NCBI RefSeq assembly: GCF_042186555.1
Contig: NC_133326.1
Coordinates: 592,689,790 to 592,753,789 of the forward strand
Reading direction: 5' to 3'
Origin: Aquarana catesbeiana
Taxonomy: Eukaryota; Chordata; Amphibia; Anura; Ranidae
Length of the DNA: 64,000 bases
Part shown: piece by piece, positions 43,425-54,540 of the stretch
Position numbering within the stretch: position 1 is the stretch's first letter
How the letters are laid out: each line of letters opens with the position of its first letter
Translations under genes and position numbers: made by a program
The notes under the pieces: generated by a model
Database searches by the model: none
Seen by the model: the letters and a program-made list of their open reading frames with translations, nothing else
What the model was told of the DNA's origin: nothing

Positions 43425-43776
43425 ATCAGAGCAGCCCCATCAGTGTCCATCAGTACAGCCAATCAATGCTACCTATCAGTGCCCATCAGTACCTCCTATC
43501 AGTGCTCATCAGTGGCACCTATCAGTGCCCATCAGTGCTGCCTATCAATGCTCATCAATGGCACCTATCAGTGCCGCCTATCAGTGCTCATCAGTGCCGC
43601 CCTATCAGTGCTCATCGATGCCACCTATCAGTGCCTATCAGTATTCATCATTGCCACCTATCAGTGCTCATCAATGCCGCCTATCAGTACCCATCAATGC
43701 CACTTATCAATGCTCATCAGTTCCACCTATCAGTGCCCATCAGTTCAGCCCATCAGTGGCGCCTATCAGTGCCTCC
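43425..43776. repeat. Minisatellite of CCTATCAGTGC / CATCAGTGCC units
   Basis: Short units of about 11-12 bases alternate CCTATCAGTG and CTCATCAGTG over ~350 bp. All three forward frames stay open and give Ser/Pro/Gln-rich peptides because of the repeat; this is not evidence of a gene. Confidence 0.85.
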
Positions 43777-43780
43777 TTAG

Positions 43781-44123
43781 CAGGACTCTGAACTGAGAGT
43801 GTCTCTCTCATACAGCCCAGAGCCTGCACTGCTAGCTCTCCCTCCTCCCTCACACGGAAGGGAGAGGAGAGAGACAATCTGCTTCTTTACCACCTGCCCC
43901 TCTGCTCATGTGTGTCCACCACGGGAAGTGTGAAGCCCAGCAGGTAAATGATCAAATTCAGCTGCTTAGCTTCACACTTCCCACGATGCACACAGGAGGA
44001 AAGGGGCAGGAGGAGAAGGAGCAGATCATCTCTCTCCTCTCCTATCCATGCAAGGAAGGGGTAACTGTCAGTGTAGGCTCTGGGCTGTATGAGAAACAGA
44101 TGCTCTTAGTTCAGAGCCCTGCA
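43781..44123. repeat. Inverted repeat, ~160-base arms
   Basis: CATACAGCCCAGAGCC in the left arm pairs with GGCTCTGGGCTGTATG in the right, and GGGAAGTGTGAAGC pairs with GCTTCACACTTCCC near the centre (43925 and 43970). The arms diverge more than those at 34265. Probably an old fold-back MITE. Confidence 0.7.
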
Positions 44124-45929
44124 GCCAGCAACTCTGCTGGTGCCCCTGTCAGTGGGGGAACATCAGGGTGTGGTTGCACATGCAACCTTTGCGACCCTGG
44201 TAGTTCCGCCACTGTATCGTACTCAGGACCAAAAAACATAAGAATGTTATTATTGAAGTCCTACAGTAAGCCAATGTGGTGCTTTTCTTCCTGGAAAACA
44301 TATTTTTGCTATTTTTTATTTTGTATGCTCATTCTTTCATAGAATGACTGTTTCTTTTTAACTAACTATGCTTTAATTACTGTTCCCACTATAGGAGCTA
44401 ATTATTATTTGTAGGTAACATTACAAAACATAGCAAATTACCAGAGCTGCAATTAACCCGATCATTTAAGCAAACCAAAGAAAGAGTAAATTTAAGCTAT
44501 TCCCCTGATATTATAAAGCTGGCACTTTGTTAAAAGATGTCAGTACAAATGGTTACTGTCCATTTCTGGTTTCTGTCTGGATTTGAAATGGAACCACATT
44601 TTTTTGTTGGTGGTGGAGTCTACAGTTTAATAATTTACCTAAATCTGGGGCTTGCAGAGCCACAATTTAAAGCTGAAGTTTATTCTGCTTTTATTTTGCC
44701 TTCCCTGGTTCCTCCATTTCCTTCCCATCAACTTTATAATGAAATGTTTAAACAAAACCTTCCTGTTTTATTATATATTTTTTTAGACTCGGTAATGTCA
44801 GTGATATCTCTGGATCTCCGTGTTTCCCTATGCAATTCAGGCAGATCACGGCTGGTGGGAGGGGCCAGCAGGTGCTATTCATAACTTCCTGAAAGCATTA
44901 CAGCACCCTGCCCCAGTACTCTTCTCAAGAGCCCCAACCCTAATTTGAACAGTGGGTTAGCTCTTGAGAGGAGTTATGCAAATATCACAATGTCCTGAAG
45001 AGCACATTCCTTGACAGACTTAAATTGCTTGCAAACTGCCCTAAAAACATCCACATACGATACTCAGCCTCCATGCTTGAAAGAACTGAAACCCAATGAA
45101 GGAGGCAGACTAGGGACAGTCAAGCTGAATGTCAGGAACCTTTTGTCAGCTGTCAGAGAGATTATGCTCAATGCGTGCACAACAGCATGCACATCCACCA
45201 CAAAGTCTGGAGCCTAGAGGAATATCTAAACCTGAGATCTGCATGGGATCATTGTTGGATGGTATTTCAGCTTGTATCTGTTATGCTTGATCCTAAATCC
45301 TGCTTGACTCTGTTATTGACCTGACTTTCATCAGACCCGCCTCTGGACTACCAATGCCTGGTTAGGATTGTTTCCTCAACCTCAGCCAGGACTCTTGACC
45401 AAGATTCTGTCTATCCATTCTATACCTCGTTACCTGCATGCTGCCAACCTCTGACCTTGATCCTACTGGTGGTTTTGTGCCTTCCTGCCCAGCTGTTACT
45501 AAAATCGATTCTGCTCTCTACTGATCTGGGTGAATGTGGAGTGCCTTGATCACTGAGTCTACCTGACACCAGGGCACCCAAGTTCAAATCCGTGATTCCA
45601 GCTTCCTGGCACCTGCATCCTTCTAAGGCCCGTAGCAACCCCTTTCTCAAACTACATGTTGCTGGACATTCTTCAGTTAGTAAATGAGACAGGTTTTATT
45701 GGAACTTGCTGCAATGTGTAATGCATGCTGCATGAAGCTCACAGTATGTAGTGAAATCAGAATAAGAAATTTAAAGTGGATTTTTTTTCTATTTTGGATA
45801 GAGCAAGGGAGAGTTATAATCTCTGTCAGATTTTTTTCCACCATCTGTGTCCCATTTTGGAGTTTTTACTTCACTTCCTGTCCCATAGCCAAACAGGAAG
45901 TGAGTGGAAATCCTTGCAGATTACCCACT
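44124..45929. other. No gene seen
   Basis: 1.8 kb of mostly non-repetitive-looking sequence without a convincing frame or splice-linked exons. 45240-45660 resembles a dispersed repeat by composition. I see no promoter, RNA gene or transposon end here. Confidence 0.5.
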
Positions 45930-46330
45930 TGCCCTCTGAAAGATTTAGCTCCCCCTTTATGACCAGGCCATTTTTTGCTGTTTGGCAGTGCGTTACTTTA
46001 AGTGACAATTGTGTGGTCATGCATTGCTGTGCTCAAACTAAATTTATATAATTTCTTTTTCACACACATAGAGCTTTCTTTTAGTGACATTTGAACACCA
46101 CTGAGTTTTTTATTTTTTGTGCTATAAACAAACAAAAAAAAAACAAATTTCTTACTTTCTGCTATAAAACATTACCAAAAAAAAAGTCTTCATAAATTTA
46201 GGCCAATATGTATTCTGCTACATGTCTTTGGTAAAAAATCCCAATAAGCCTATATTTATTGGTTTACGTGAACGTTATAGTTGTCATGCTTATGAGGATA
46301 ATTTTTCTGCACAGTATTTATGAACGAGTA
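45930..46330. repeat. Fragment of the TTAA MITE family
   Basis: Similar to 33200-33600 in the copy inside the hAT element: both have a TTT(T/G)GC(T/G)-type start, AAGTGACAATTGTGTGGTCA versus its counterpart, GAGCTTTCTTTT and GTGCTATAAACAAA. Incomplete at both ends. Confidence 0.6.
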
Positions 46331-47336
46331 ATTTTTAAACGGTAATATTTTTAAGATACAGGATCAATCAAATATGAACACAGACTAAAAATAGCAGATT
46401 TATTCAACAGACATTTATTCATACAAAATAGTTATACATATATTGGGTGACAAAAACAAATGTTACATAGAATTAAAAATAATAATTATGCTACATAAAA
46501 TTAAGAATTTCACTTGAAACACCCGCTAATGGGAGTGTTATACTTTATAAATGACACAGAAATAATAAACTTCCCTGTAGAATCAATAACCTTGTAAAAA
46601 TGACAATTAGATAGAACGTCTGTATTTCACAAATTAAACTGTTACTATACTGCAGGTAAGTAAGTGGTTAACAACATGAAATAAAAATTTGACGTTTTGT
46701 TATGTCAATAGAATGGAAACTATAAAATGAAAAATTGAAGCTTAGAGAAAACAAGGTGGTTACTGATTTGAGGGAAATAGTTATCCAACTGTATAATAAT
46801 CAATAAGTCAATATTTAAGATAACACAAATGAAAAAAATTTAAAAATCAACAAAACATAATTACTCGATCCAAAATGGCTACTGGTCTGAATTGCTGGTT
46901 ACCAAGGTTTTTAGAATGGCTGCCGTGGCTTTCAAGATGGTTACTCTTAAAGAGGTATTATTTCGTGCGACCTCCGAGTTTCAAAGCATAAGGTGTCCAG
47001 GAATCTTCAAGAATGTAGAGGTATGAGTTGATGAACGGAGTGTGTGTGTCTGTGTGTCTGATTGCGTGTCCCTTCATGGCATCTATCCTCATCCTAAATA
47101 CCATGTTAGACAATAGGCTCATACAGTTATAATAAGCTCAGCCCAAAAGGTATGACTTCTTTTCCATTGGTTGAAAAAATCTATTGATTAACTTTTGTGA
47201 ATTCAAGTAATATCACTTTTAATCACTGGGCGTGTCTGAGGGCAGAAAAACGTGTTCTGGATTATCTATTAAATAATATGTTCTATTTTCATAATGTGCA
47301 TTTGCCTGTATAGTGGTGCTGATGAATATATATATT
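46331..47336. other. No gene seen, A/T-rich
   Basis: 1 kb, A/T-rich, without a supported coding frame. A short GTGTGTGTCTGTGTGTCTG tract is near 47040. Repeated AATGGCT words (46870-46940) stand out but form no clear array. Confidence 0.5.
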
Positions 47337-48147
47337 ATAGTTACATAGTTACATAGTAAAAAAGACACAAGTACATCAAGTCCAACCTATGTGTGTGATT
47401 ATGTGTCAGTATTACATTATATATCCCTGTATGTTGCGGTCATTCAGGTGCTTATCTAATTTATTGAAGCTATCGATGCTCCCTGCTGAGACCACCGCCT
47501 GTGGAAGTGAATTCCACATCCTTGCCACTCTTACAATAAAAAACCCTCTACGTAGTTTAAGGTTAAACATCTTTTCTTCTAATTTTAATGAGTGACCGCG
47601 AGTCTTGTTAAACTCTCTTCTGCGAAAAAGTTTTATTTCTATTGTTTTATTTCTCCAGAGAGAATAAGTTCAGTGCTCGCAACCTTTCCTCATAACTAAG
47701 ATCCTCCAGACCCTTTATTAGCTTTGTTGCCCTTCTTTGTACTCGCTCCATTTCCAGTATATCCTTCCTGAGGACTGGTGCCCAGAACTGGACAGCATAC
47801 TCCAGGTGCGGCCAGACCAGAGTCTTGTAGAGTGGGAGAATTATCGTTTTGTCTCTGGACTTGATCCCCTTTTTAATGCATGCCAATATTCTGTTTGCTT
47901 TGTTAGCAGCAGCTTGGCATTGCATGCCATTGCTGAGCTTATCATCTACTAGGACCCCCAGGTCCTTTACTATCCTAGATTCCCCCAGAGGTTCTCCCCC
48001 CAGTGTATAGATTGCATTCATATTTTTGCCACCCAAATGCATTATTTTACATTTTTCTACATTGAACCTCATTTGCCATGTAGTTGCCCACCCCATTAAT
48101 TTTTTCAGATCTTTTTGCAAGGTTTCCACATCCTGCGGAGAAGTTAA
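47337..48147 (-). pseudogene. Second CR1 piece: end of reverse transcriptase and 3' tail
   Basis: 5'-truncated CR1 on the minus strand. The tail TAGTTACATAGTTACATAG is at the low-coordinate end and the RT C-terminus at 47647-48147 is open for about 165 codons: FNVEKCKIMHLGGKN, LGVLVDDKLSNGMQ, WAPVLRKDILEMERVQRR and the RALNLFSLEK end. It is better kept than the copy at 12237-20280 and served as the guide for rejoining that copy. Typical of CR1, most copies of which are 5'-truncated. Confidence 0.87.
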
Positions 48148-48700
48148 AAAGCTAAAAGGAGAAGCCCCAAAAATGCAACCCAGCAATCAAAAAGCAAGAC
48201 AAGGTCCCCCCTCTGGTTTTAACTCACCACTTAGACCAGTTCCACTTGGACTGAGTTCCAACAGCCTCACAAATGAGCAGGCTCAGTATAAGTCCTACAC
48301 AAAGTTATATAGGCCTCAAGCACCTGTGAGCAATTAACCACTCCCCTTAATTGGTAGTCTGAAGGAACCAAATAAAAAAAAAAGAAAAAAAGCTATTTAA
48401 AAAGTGACAGAAAAAGGTGATTGGAAAGCTAAAAGTAGAAGCCCCAAAAATGCAAACCCAGCAATCAAAAAGCAAGACTTGTTCACTCTCCACTCAAGGT
48501 CCCCCTCTGGTTTTTACTCACCACTTAGACCAGTTCCACTTGGACTGAGTTCCAACAGCCTCACAAATGAACAAATTATTCAGGGACTCTGGTAACCGGT
48601 ACAATATACAATACACTTAGTATAATTTTGATTCATCAATGTCACATAAAATCATTATCTATATTGATAAATGTATAATTTTTGTCTATCCTATGAATAT
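48148..48700. repeat. Direct duplication of a ~145-bp unit
   Basis: GAAGCCCCAAAAATGCAA and CAGTTCCACTTGGACTGAGT occur twice, ~270 bases apart (about 48150-48275 and 48420-48565), with the second copy slightly longer. Non-coding; no terminal signals recognised. The stretch after 48600 is A/T-rich and unassigned. Confidence 0.7.
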
Positions 48701-49442
48701 TATTATTATTATTATTATTATACAGGTTTTATATTAAGGGTCAATTGATACAAAAGGTAATAGCTTTGGAGGAATGAGCTGATGGAGGAAGTAAAACAGT
48801 GTTAGTTAGAAGCAGGATAAGCTTCTTTGAAGAGAAGGGTTTTCAGGGATTGCCTAAAGATGGATAGATTTGGGGACAGTTGGACAGATTGGGGTAAGGA
48901 GTTCCAAAGGATGGGAGAAGCTCTGGAGAAATCCTGGAGGAGAGCATGGGAGGAGGTGACAAGGGAGCTAGAGAGCAGGAGGTCTTAGGATGACCAAAGG
49001 GAGCAGCTTGGTTGGTATTTTGGTCTATGTTAGTGATGTAGCTGGGGGCAGAGTTATGGATGGCTTTGTAAATTATTGTTACTACTTTGAATTTTATTCG
49101 TTGGGTGAGTGGAAGCCAGTGGAGGGATTGGCAGACAGGGGTGGAGGACACTGAATGGTTGGTAAGGTGGATGAGTCTTGCAGCGGCATTCAATATGGAC
49201 TGAAAGGTGGATAGTCTATGTAAAGGTAATCCAATGAGGAGGGAGTTGCAGTAGTCGAGGCAAGAGATAACCAGGTAGTGAATTAGAAACTTGATGGTGT
49301 CATTAGTTAAAAAGGGGGCGTATTCTGGAAATGTTGCGGAGGCTAAAGTGGCATGATTTGGACAGGGATTGTATGTGGGCCTGAAAGGACAGTTCAGAGT
49401 CTAAGGTTACCCCTAGCAACCTGGCATGTGGGGACAGACTGA
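48701..49442 (-). pseudogene. L2-type LINE, reverse transcriptase C-terminus and 3' end
   Basis: Minus strand. From 49440 downward: SLSPHARLLGVTLDSELSF and HLTNHSVSSTPVC, then LHWLPLTQRIKFKVV, a C-terminal signature common to L2-group LINEs. A frameshift lies near 48950, after which the frame with LWNSLPQS and LLFKEAYP continues to the end. The 3' end carries a (TTA)n run at 48701-48720, as L2 elements end in short tandem repeats. The upstream part continues at 56629, past Harbinger copy 3. Confidence 0.82.
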
Positions 49443-49910
49443 TAGGGCGTACACACGGTTGGACTTTGTTTGGACATTCCGACAACAAAATCCTAGGATT
49501 TTTTCCGACGGATGTTGGCTCAAACTTGTTTTGCCTACACACGGTCGCACAAAGTTGTCGGAATTTCCGATCGCCAACCACGCGGTCACGTACACCACGT
49601 ACGACGAGACTAGAAAAGGCCGGTTCAGAACCAAGCGCGGCACCCTTTGGGCTCTTTTTGCTAATCTCGTGTTAGTAAAAGTTTGGTGAGAGACGATTCG
49701 CGCTTTTTCAGACTCGTGGCTTTCAGATTGTTTTCTGCCGTTCAGTTTGTGCTTGTGGGTTTGTATCTGCTCTTCAGTGCGTGCAGCAAGTTCCGCGTGA
49801 CTTTAGGTAGTCATTGTATTCTTGTTCGTTCGTTACTGTTTTTCAGGTCGCTCTTCACAGGCCTTGCTGTTCTTCAGTGCGTTCTGTTACTTCGTTCTGA
49901 GCAGCCGACC

Positions 49911-52099
49911 ATGTTTCGTATGCGTACTCCTCGTAGAGTTTGTGCTGTGCGGGGGCTTGGTGTTGGGGTCCTGACCTTGACACAAGTCCAGTCCATGAAC
50001 AGGGTGGGGAGGAGTTCATGGACCAAGAATTGGTTGCTTCAGCGTGACCAGTTCTCTCATATGCCTTTGCTCCGTGAGATCCGTGAGAATAATCCTGATG
50101 ATTTCAGGAACTTTCTCCGGATGACGGACCCCGTGTTTCACCGTTTGTTGGCTTCGCTGACCCCCTATATCAGCAGGCAGGATACCTGCATGAGGCAAGC
50201 CATCACTCCGGAGCAGAGGTTGGTCGCTACCTTGCGGTATTTGGCCACAGGGAGAAGCCTGCAGGACTTGAAGTTCTCGACAGGCATCTCCCCCCAGGCT
50301 CTGGGTATCATTATCCCAGAGACCTGTTCTGCCATCATCCAGGTCCTGCAGAAGGAGTATATGAAGGTAAGATTTTTATCCTTTAATATCACATTTTATT
50401 GTATTGATTGTTTGATAATATCTTGTATTTCTTTCCTCATTCCCTAATTACCATGATTGTAATATGCTGTGAATGTCCCCTTTGTTCTCATGCATGCTGG
50501 ATTTTTATGTAATTATTATTTTAGGTCCTTCATACATATTTGCCCTTCACTAACCTCCTCAGCATGGTGTCTCCTGCCCTATATTCACCTCATGTAGTCA
50601 CTTAACAATGTATTTTATCAGCTCCATAGTAGTGCTTTACCCCAAACACACCCTAAAATGTTTGGAAATTTTATTTTTTCTTTAAATTCAGGCAGAGTGC
50701 CAGAGGCTTTTTTTGTGGTGTCTCCAAATAATTTTTAGTAACCCTCCCTCCCCCAACTGCTAAGTCAGCTGATCCCAATTCTCTATCTATCCTCAATCAT
50801 CTATCTGCTGACTTTGCCAAACCCATACACACTATACCCACCTCTTTAGTGGTCAGATTTATGGATGAATTACCCAAAGCATGTAGTGCAAGGGCCTGCC
50901 TGTATACTTTCCAATGGTACTGTTTAAAGTTTTTGTATCCTATTATTATCTTGATAGGTAATAGCAGAATGTCCAAATGTCCTCAAATGTGTACAGTGTG
51001 TATTTATATCTTTGTATTCAGACACTTCTTACCTGTCCAGTGGTCTGCCAATAGTGTAACTAAGGAGGGGCTGTTCCAAGTAATCCCCATTATTTAGGCA
51101 TTCATCTCTCAATGAAGTGAAGAGGGTTACCTGTTCAAGATTTCCACACACCCCCTATAATGTTAGAAATGGCCCATGAGAGGGGGGGAGGGGGAATATG
51201 ATAGGTGTACCTTATACTTTGGTGTTGTTAAATTCCCCTTAATAAATGCTATCTGGAGGTTGCCCCATAATGTTTGTGTCTAATCTGTTTGCCATGTTTC
51301 AGAGTAAAAATAGTAATGTTTATTGTTTTTTCCTCAACAGTTTCCTTCCACGCCACAGGAATGGCAGACTGTGGCCTCCCACTTTGCCCAGCGGTGGGAC
51401 TTTCCTAACTGCAGAGGGGCAATTGATGGGAAACACGTCCACATCGTCCCACCACCCAACTCGGGGTCGTACTATTATAATTACAAGGGGTTTAATAGTA
51501 TAGTGATGTTGGCGATGGTGTCGGTTAATTACGACTTCTTGTATGTGGACGTGGGGAAGAATGGCCGGATGTCCGATGGTGGAGTCATTGCACAGACGGA
51601 GTTCTACAGGCATCTCCAGAATGGCAGCTTGGACTTGCCAGCTCCAGAGGACAATGTGGAAGGACTCCCATTTGTGTTCGTTGCTGATGAAGCATTTGCG
51701 CTGGGGGACCACCTGATGCGGCCATTCCCAATGAGGACCCTCACCCCGGAACAGAGGGTTTTTAATTACCGGCTGGCCAGAGCCCGAAGAGTGGTGGAGA
51801 ACACATTTGGAATCCTGGCCAGCCGGTTCCGCCTATTTCTGACACCTATCCATATGGCAGAGTATAAACTGAACCATATAATACTTGCGTGCTGTGTTCT
51901 CCATAACTTTTTACGGAAACATTCGGTCAACTATGCTGGCTCAGTTGGGCCTGAGGCCGGAATCCTACATCAAACCACACTGACGGCGCTTGAAAGTGGC
52001 CATCCTGGCTTGCCCTCCCTGAGTGCCCGTGATGTCCGGTTACGCTACCTGGAGTTCTTTGCGGGTAGGGGGGCTATCAATATGGCAGACAATATGTGA
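49911..52099 (+). CDS. Harbinger DDE transposase, two exons, open
   Basis: Cuts and joins the element ends. Exon 1 (49911-50366, 152 codons) and exon 2 (51341-52099) join in phase 0 across a GTAAG...CAACAG intron to give 404 residues. Exon 1 has the helical region (DPVFHRLLASLTPY, QRLVATLRYLATGR). Exon 2 holds the DDE_Tnp_4 fold: GAIDGKHVH (Asp), VGKNGRMSDGG (Asp), ADEAFALGDHLMRPFP and RRVVENTFGIL (Glu). No stop or shift. The ATG at 49911 was chosen because similarity with copy 2 begins there; an in-frame ATG at 49683 would add 76 residues that copy 2 does not keep in frame. Both partner genes in this copy have stops, so a full reaction may need partner proteins from other copies. Confidence 0.9.
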
Positions 52100-52110
52100 A
52101 GCCTTTTTAT

Positions 52111-52116
52111 AATAAA
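52111..52116 (+). terminator. Polyadenylation signal of the copy 3 transposase gene
   Basis: AATAAA 11 bases after the stop codon. Copy 2 has the same signal near 30454. Confidence 0.7.
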
Positions 52117-52233
52117 AAAAAAAGAAATTCTTTGTGGACATTTACTGCTTGTGTTTGTTTTAGCTGACCCTGACATAAATGTTTTGAGTGCAGAAAATGT
52201 CGTGATTGGGTAACCTTATACAAAGCACTGTTG

Positions 52234-52340
52234 GCTGGTATTTCCTAAATGCAAAAACACATTTCACTACAAGTGCACTTGCAACTGCACTGAAACTGCA
52301 CTTGTAGTGCAAAGAGGATTTGCCCTTAGGAAATAACCCC
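52234..52340. repeat. Palindromic mini-MITE in Harbinger copy 3
   Basis: Third copy of the fold-back unit; CACTACAAGTGCACTTG and TGCACTTGTAGTGCAAAG pair. Its position matches copies 1 and 2. Confidence 0.73.
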
Positions 52341-52689
52341 CATTTTTGCATAAAACAGCTATTACATCACCCCAAAAGTGTTGTAGTGTTGAGACAATAA
52401 TCCACACATTCTTGAGTAAGCCACTTTTTTATACCTGCACAATCACATGTGCATTTACCAAAGGTTTTTAAAACAAGCCAACATGTTTGTTGTATAACAA
52501 TTTTTGCAGTAGCATTAGCAAAATTCGAAATGTCCATTTCAGATAAAACAGGCCTGTGTAAAACCAAAAAGAAAGCCAAAAAACTTGAACTTACAAAGTT
52601 CACATTAGGTAAAACCTGAAGGCTATATCAGACATCAGTATTTAGGAACTGGGTTTGATATAGCGTTCAGATGGGGGGAAATCACCCCT

Positions 52690-52912
52690 GGAAAAGCCAA
52701 ATTTGGAAGATGCACACCAATTTACGAATGTCAACATGTGCTATCTGCCATCAGGGGGGATCAAGGGACGTGTTTTGGGGGAGCAAGCCCTTCCTCAACG
52801 TGACTTTATAATTGAGGAAGGGGTTGCACCCCCAAAACGCGTCCATTGATCTCCCGTGATGGCAGATAGCACATATTGGCACACTGTGTGCATCCTCCAA
52901 ATTTGGCTTTTC
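52690..52912. repeat. Large inverted repeat between convergent genes (copy 3)
   Basis: GGAAAAGCCAAATTTGGAAG pairs with CCAAATTTGGCTTTTC, and TCAAGGGACGTGTTTTGGGG with CCCCAAAACGCGTCCATTGA, giving arms of ~105 bases. Same place as 31038-31259 in copy 2, between the 3' ends of the transposase and the Myb-like gene. Stem bases are conserved while some pairs have changed on one side only. Confidence 0.8.
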
Positions 52913-52973
52913 AAAACATTGCAAAAAAATTTAAAAGATTGGACCACAATCCAAAAAGTGATTTTGTGGGGTT

Positions 52974-54265
52974 TTAAATTCGCCCTAAAACATCAATGAT
53001 GTTATTATTTTTTTTAATAACATCATTGATTTTTTGCTGGATGTTTTGCAGTTCGGCATTACACCCCATGATCTCCCCGATCAGGATCTGGGCACTTTCT
53101 GAAGTAAAGCGTTCTCTATCCCTCACATCACGATCACCTAAAAAGAGAGAAAGAAAAAAAAACAGGTCTCAAAAATCTGCCACCATCCATCTCTTTTACC
53201 TGAGCCTGTGGTCGCAGACACTCACCTGTTGTGGTGCCAATCTCCACCACATCTTCTTCTTCCTCCTGCTCTTCTTCATTTGGGGGTATTTCACCTTCTT
53301 CCATAGGTGGGGGGTCTCTGGTCTCCTCGGATGAGGGGTGTCCTCTGAGTCTTTTCTCCCCTATGTAAAACAAAAATGGTATAATTAGCACACAGATATT
53401 TGATGGCAGAACTAGAAATAGGAAACATTGCTTGGAAGTGGGGTACAATTGTCTATTTTAGCCGAGTTCAAAGATGTCTTTTTTTTATTGCCCTTTGTCA
53501 AGCTGCAATACTTTACCTGTTTAGTACAAGCTTCACAGATGGAGACCCCCCTATAGTATACACTGGAGCACCTGTGTGGCCCCCTAATAAAAATGGTGTT
53601 CTGGGGTCCCACACTAGTGCTCCAGTGTCCAGATGTGAAAACAGCTGCTCAGTGTCCTCTCCTTACACACAATCTAGTTGGCATTTCATTCTAGTAACAA
53701 ACCCATCTACACAAACAAATATTTGGCATCCAAGTAGGCCCAAAAAAAATGTAGGAAAATGCATATGGCCTAAACAATGGTGTTCTAGAGGCCGAAAGAA
53801 AAATGTTTGATACGAACGAATAATGGGCCCATGAACATTAAAGTTGCCCTTTTAAACGTTACAATTAATAAAAGCACATGGAGCAGCACGAATGTAATAA
53901 AGACAGAAAGAATAGGAACACAGCACAACTACTTACTTTTTTGTAGCACTCTCCGGATCTTTCGATACTGCTCTGGCTCTCTTCAGGTCTGACCACCGCT
54001 TCCTGAGCTGATCTTTCGATCTTCATACCCCGAAATTCCTGTGAAGGCTTTTGATCACTTTCGCCATGATCTTGGCCTTTCTGATGTTGGGGTTGGGGTA
54101 AGGCCCATACTTCCCGTCATAGTTGGACTTCCTCATCATGTCCACCATCTCCAACATCTCCCCAAAGGACATATTAGTGGCCTTAAAACGTCTCCTTCTG
54201 GATCGGGACGTGTCCGGATCCGGGCTTTCCTCCTCCTCCTCCTCGTTGCTATAATTAGCACACAC
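52974..54265 (-). pseudogene. Myb/SANT-like partner gene of Harbinger copy 3, one stop
   Basis: Exon 1 (53937-54265) encodes an acidic N-terminus (NEEEEEESPDPDTSRSRRRR) and a Myb/SANT-like domain: MSFGEMLEMVDMM, NPNIRKAKIMAKVIK, then a TGA at 54023-54025, and RSKDQLRKRWSDLK. Copy 2 has CGA (Arg) at the stop, so this is a CpG-type C-to-T decay. Exon 2 (53226-53360) encodes EKRLRGHPSSEET and a Glu-rich stretch; exon 3 (52974-53137) encodes SAQILIGEIMG and a short helical tail to a stop at 52974. Splice sites GTAAGT, AG and GTGAG are intact. The product would be about 210 residues without the stop. Expected role: DNA binding and nuclear import of transposase. Confidence 0.83.
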
Positions 54266-54425
54266 CTGCTCTAACTCTGCGGGGCGGGGAATAGACTAGA
54301 AAGAACGTCAGGGGCGGGCGGAGTTACACGCATGCGCAGTGTGTATAAAGCGTAACACGCGTACGTATTACGTACGGTCTGTGAGCGGAGGAAGGAGCAT
54401 TGGACGCGCCGATCGTAAGAACGAA
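54266..54425. promoter_or_regulatory. Shared divergent promoter, Harbinger copy 3
   Basis: Between the divergent Myb-like and MADF-like genes. ACGCATGCGCAGT (NRF1-like, one mismatch to the consensus), then TATAAA at 54344-54349, and further CG-rich text (ACACGCGTACGTATTACGTA). A non-coding exon ends at GAAG with a GTAAGA donor at 54426. The core is kept in copy 2 (35607-35757). Confidence 0.58.
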
Positions 54426-54540
54426 GGTAAGAGACAAACTTGTGCCTATACTGCTTCTAGATTGAGGCCTATATTGTAACAAGATTAGGAGAGTTTTGTC
54501 TGACATTAGGCTTTGTCTTGTGTTGTGTCTTGCAGTGAAC

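Noticed and set aside
43395..43796. Three overlapping open frames encoding Ser/Pro/Gln-rich peptides
   Set aside because: They are produced by a minisatellite of short units that lacks stops in every frame. No start context, splice sites or similarity.
44537..45217. Possible host exons in the least repetitive stretch
   Set aside because: The frames of 68-115 codons have no linked splice sites or recognisable domain.
49683..49910. 76-residue upstream extension of the copy 3 transposase
   Set aside because: It is in frame, but the matching stretch in copy 2 is not in frame with its transposase, so it is more likely 5' UTR.
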